Source: an uncultured Clostridia bacterium (lineage in GTDB: Bacteria > Bacillota > Clostridia > Lachnospirales > CAG-274). Taken from it: a stretch of DNA of 5,984 nt. Of this stretch, positions 5,345 to 5,984 are shown one piece after another. Made by a program: the position numbers and the translations under genes. The stretch covers positions 1 to 5,984 of the forward strand of contig CANRCU010000147.1 of NCBI GenBank assembly GCA_947629215.1. The letters run 5' to 3'. The notes beneath the pieces are model-generated. The model saw only the letters and a list, made by a program, of their open reading frames with translations, was not told the DNA's origin and ran no database searches. Every line of letters begins with the position of its first letter. The stretch's first letter is position 1.

Positions 5345-5984
5345 TCAGACAAGTTTTACACGGTGAAAGACCTTTTTACCTTTTTGTATCATTACGGTTT
5401 CGTCCTCGAAAAGGTCGGGTGTTACCACAAAATCAAAAGCAGGCACTTTTTCGCCTTTTACTTTTATCCCGCCCTGTTGTATAAGCCTTCTGCCCTCGCC
5501 TCTTGACGGTATAAGGCTGCATTTTTCAAGCAGATCGATTATTGACATACCGTCGCCGAAGTCGTCTTTTGATATTTCCGTTTCGGGAACAGAGCCGCCC
5601 ATTGCGCCGCCGCCGAAAAGCGCTTTTGCAGCCTCTTGTGCTTTTTCGGCTTCTTCTTTGCCGTGAACAAGCTCGGTCAATTCAAATGCAAGTATCTCTT
5701 TTGCTTTATTGAGCTGACTGCCCTCCCATTTGTCCATTTCGTCTATCTGTTCAAGCGGCAGGAAAGTGAGCATTCTCAGACATTTAAGTACATCGGCGTC
5801 TGCAACGTTTCTCCAATACTGGTAAAATTCAAAAGGTGATGTCTTGTTTGGATCAAGCCATACAGCGCCTTTTTGGGTCTTGCCCATTTTTTTGCCCTCG
5901 GAATTAAGCAGCAAAGTTATTGTCATTGCGTAAGCGTCTTTGCCGAGTTTTCGCCTTATAAGCTCGGTACCGCCAAGCATATTA
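5345..5984 (-). CDS. tyrS: Tyrosyl-tRNA synthetase TyrS (C-terminal part, 5' end outside window)
   Basis: Charges tRNA-Tyr with tyrosine. The frame is open through the window edge; the Met at 5980 corresponds to the internal position after the family's QWGN-type segment, so about half of the usual 400-or-so residues are missing upstream. From that Met: MLGGTELIRR (1-10), the class I signature loop as KMGKT (31-35), WLDPNKTSPFEFYQYWRN (41-58), the anticodon-binding helical region (59-125), a Gly-rich linker (122-129), and a C-terminal S4 RNA-binding domain at about 146-205, with SLIPSRGEGRRLIQQGGIKVKG at 155-176. It ends VKLV-stop. No clear terminator follows. A 205-bp gap with a fresh promoter separates it from pyrE, so the two are probably independent transcripts. 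Confidence 0.96.
   Translation of the reverse strand, partial: NMLGGTELIRRKLGKDAYAMTITLLLNSEGKKMGKTQKGAVWLDPNKTSPFEFYQYWRNVADADVLKCLRMLTFLPLEQIDEMDKWEGSQLNKAKEILAFELTELVHGKEEAEKAQEAAKALFGGGAMGGSVPETEISKDDFGDGMSIIDLLEKCSLIPSRGEGRRLIQQGGIKVKGEKVPAFDFVVTPDLFEDETVMIQKGKKVFHRVKLV

Overview
The window looks like ordinary chromosome from a low-to-moderate GC member of the Clostridia, most likely of the gut Ruminococcus/Oscillospiraceae type. This is inferred from the strong AGGAGG-type Shine-Dalgarno sites, the AT-rich intergenic DNA, the style of the purK/purE/pyrE/tyrS proteins and a secreted copper-amine-oxidase-like 'stalk' protein. No species can be named from the sequence alone. I see no CRISPR array, rRNA, tRNA, phage module or clearly new defence system.

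Left part, plus strand (1-2002): the 3' end of a de novo purine operon. purK (N5-CAIR synthetase, 5' end outside the window) overlaps purE (N5-CAIR mutase) by 8 nt, so two consecutive steps of IMP synthesis are coupled. Thirteen nt after purE comes a small XRE-family helix-turn-helix regulator that begins with TTG and is probably the last gene of the same transcript.

Middle (2003-2391): 389 bp without a convincing gene but rich in structure. It holds a 16-bp AT-rich hairpin just after the regulator gene, a second GC-rich hairpin followed by a T tract, and a third GC-rich hairpin close to the end of the opposing gene. The last two, about 120 bp apart, resemble the two ends of an internally deleted IS200/IS605-type element. 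This interpretation is tentative.

Right part, minus strand (2392-5984): reading leftwards, the 3' half of tyrS (tyrosyl-tRNA synthetase, N-terminus outside the window), a 205-bp gap with a good extended -10 promoter, pyrE (orotate phosphoribosyltransferase), and 21 nt after it a 691-residue secreted, very acidic protein. That protein has a signal peptide, a paired stalk domain and five diverged Ig-like repeats, and its close spacing suggests co-transcription with pyrE. The purine (+) and pyrimidine (-) units therefore converge on the structured gap.

The points most worth a second look are the hairpin-bounded element in the gap, a related motif repeated beside tyrS, the repeat architecture of the acidic secreted protein and its link to pyrE, and the short pyrE leader.
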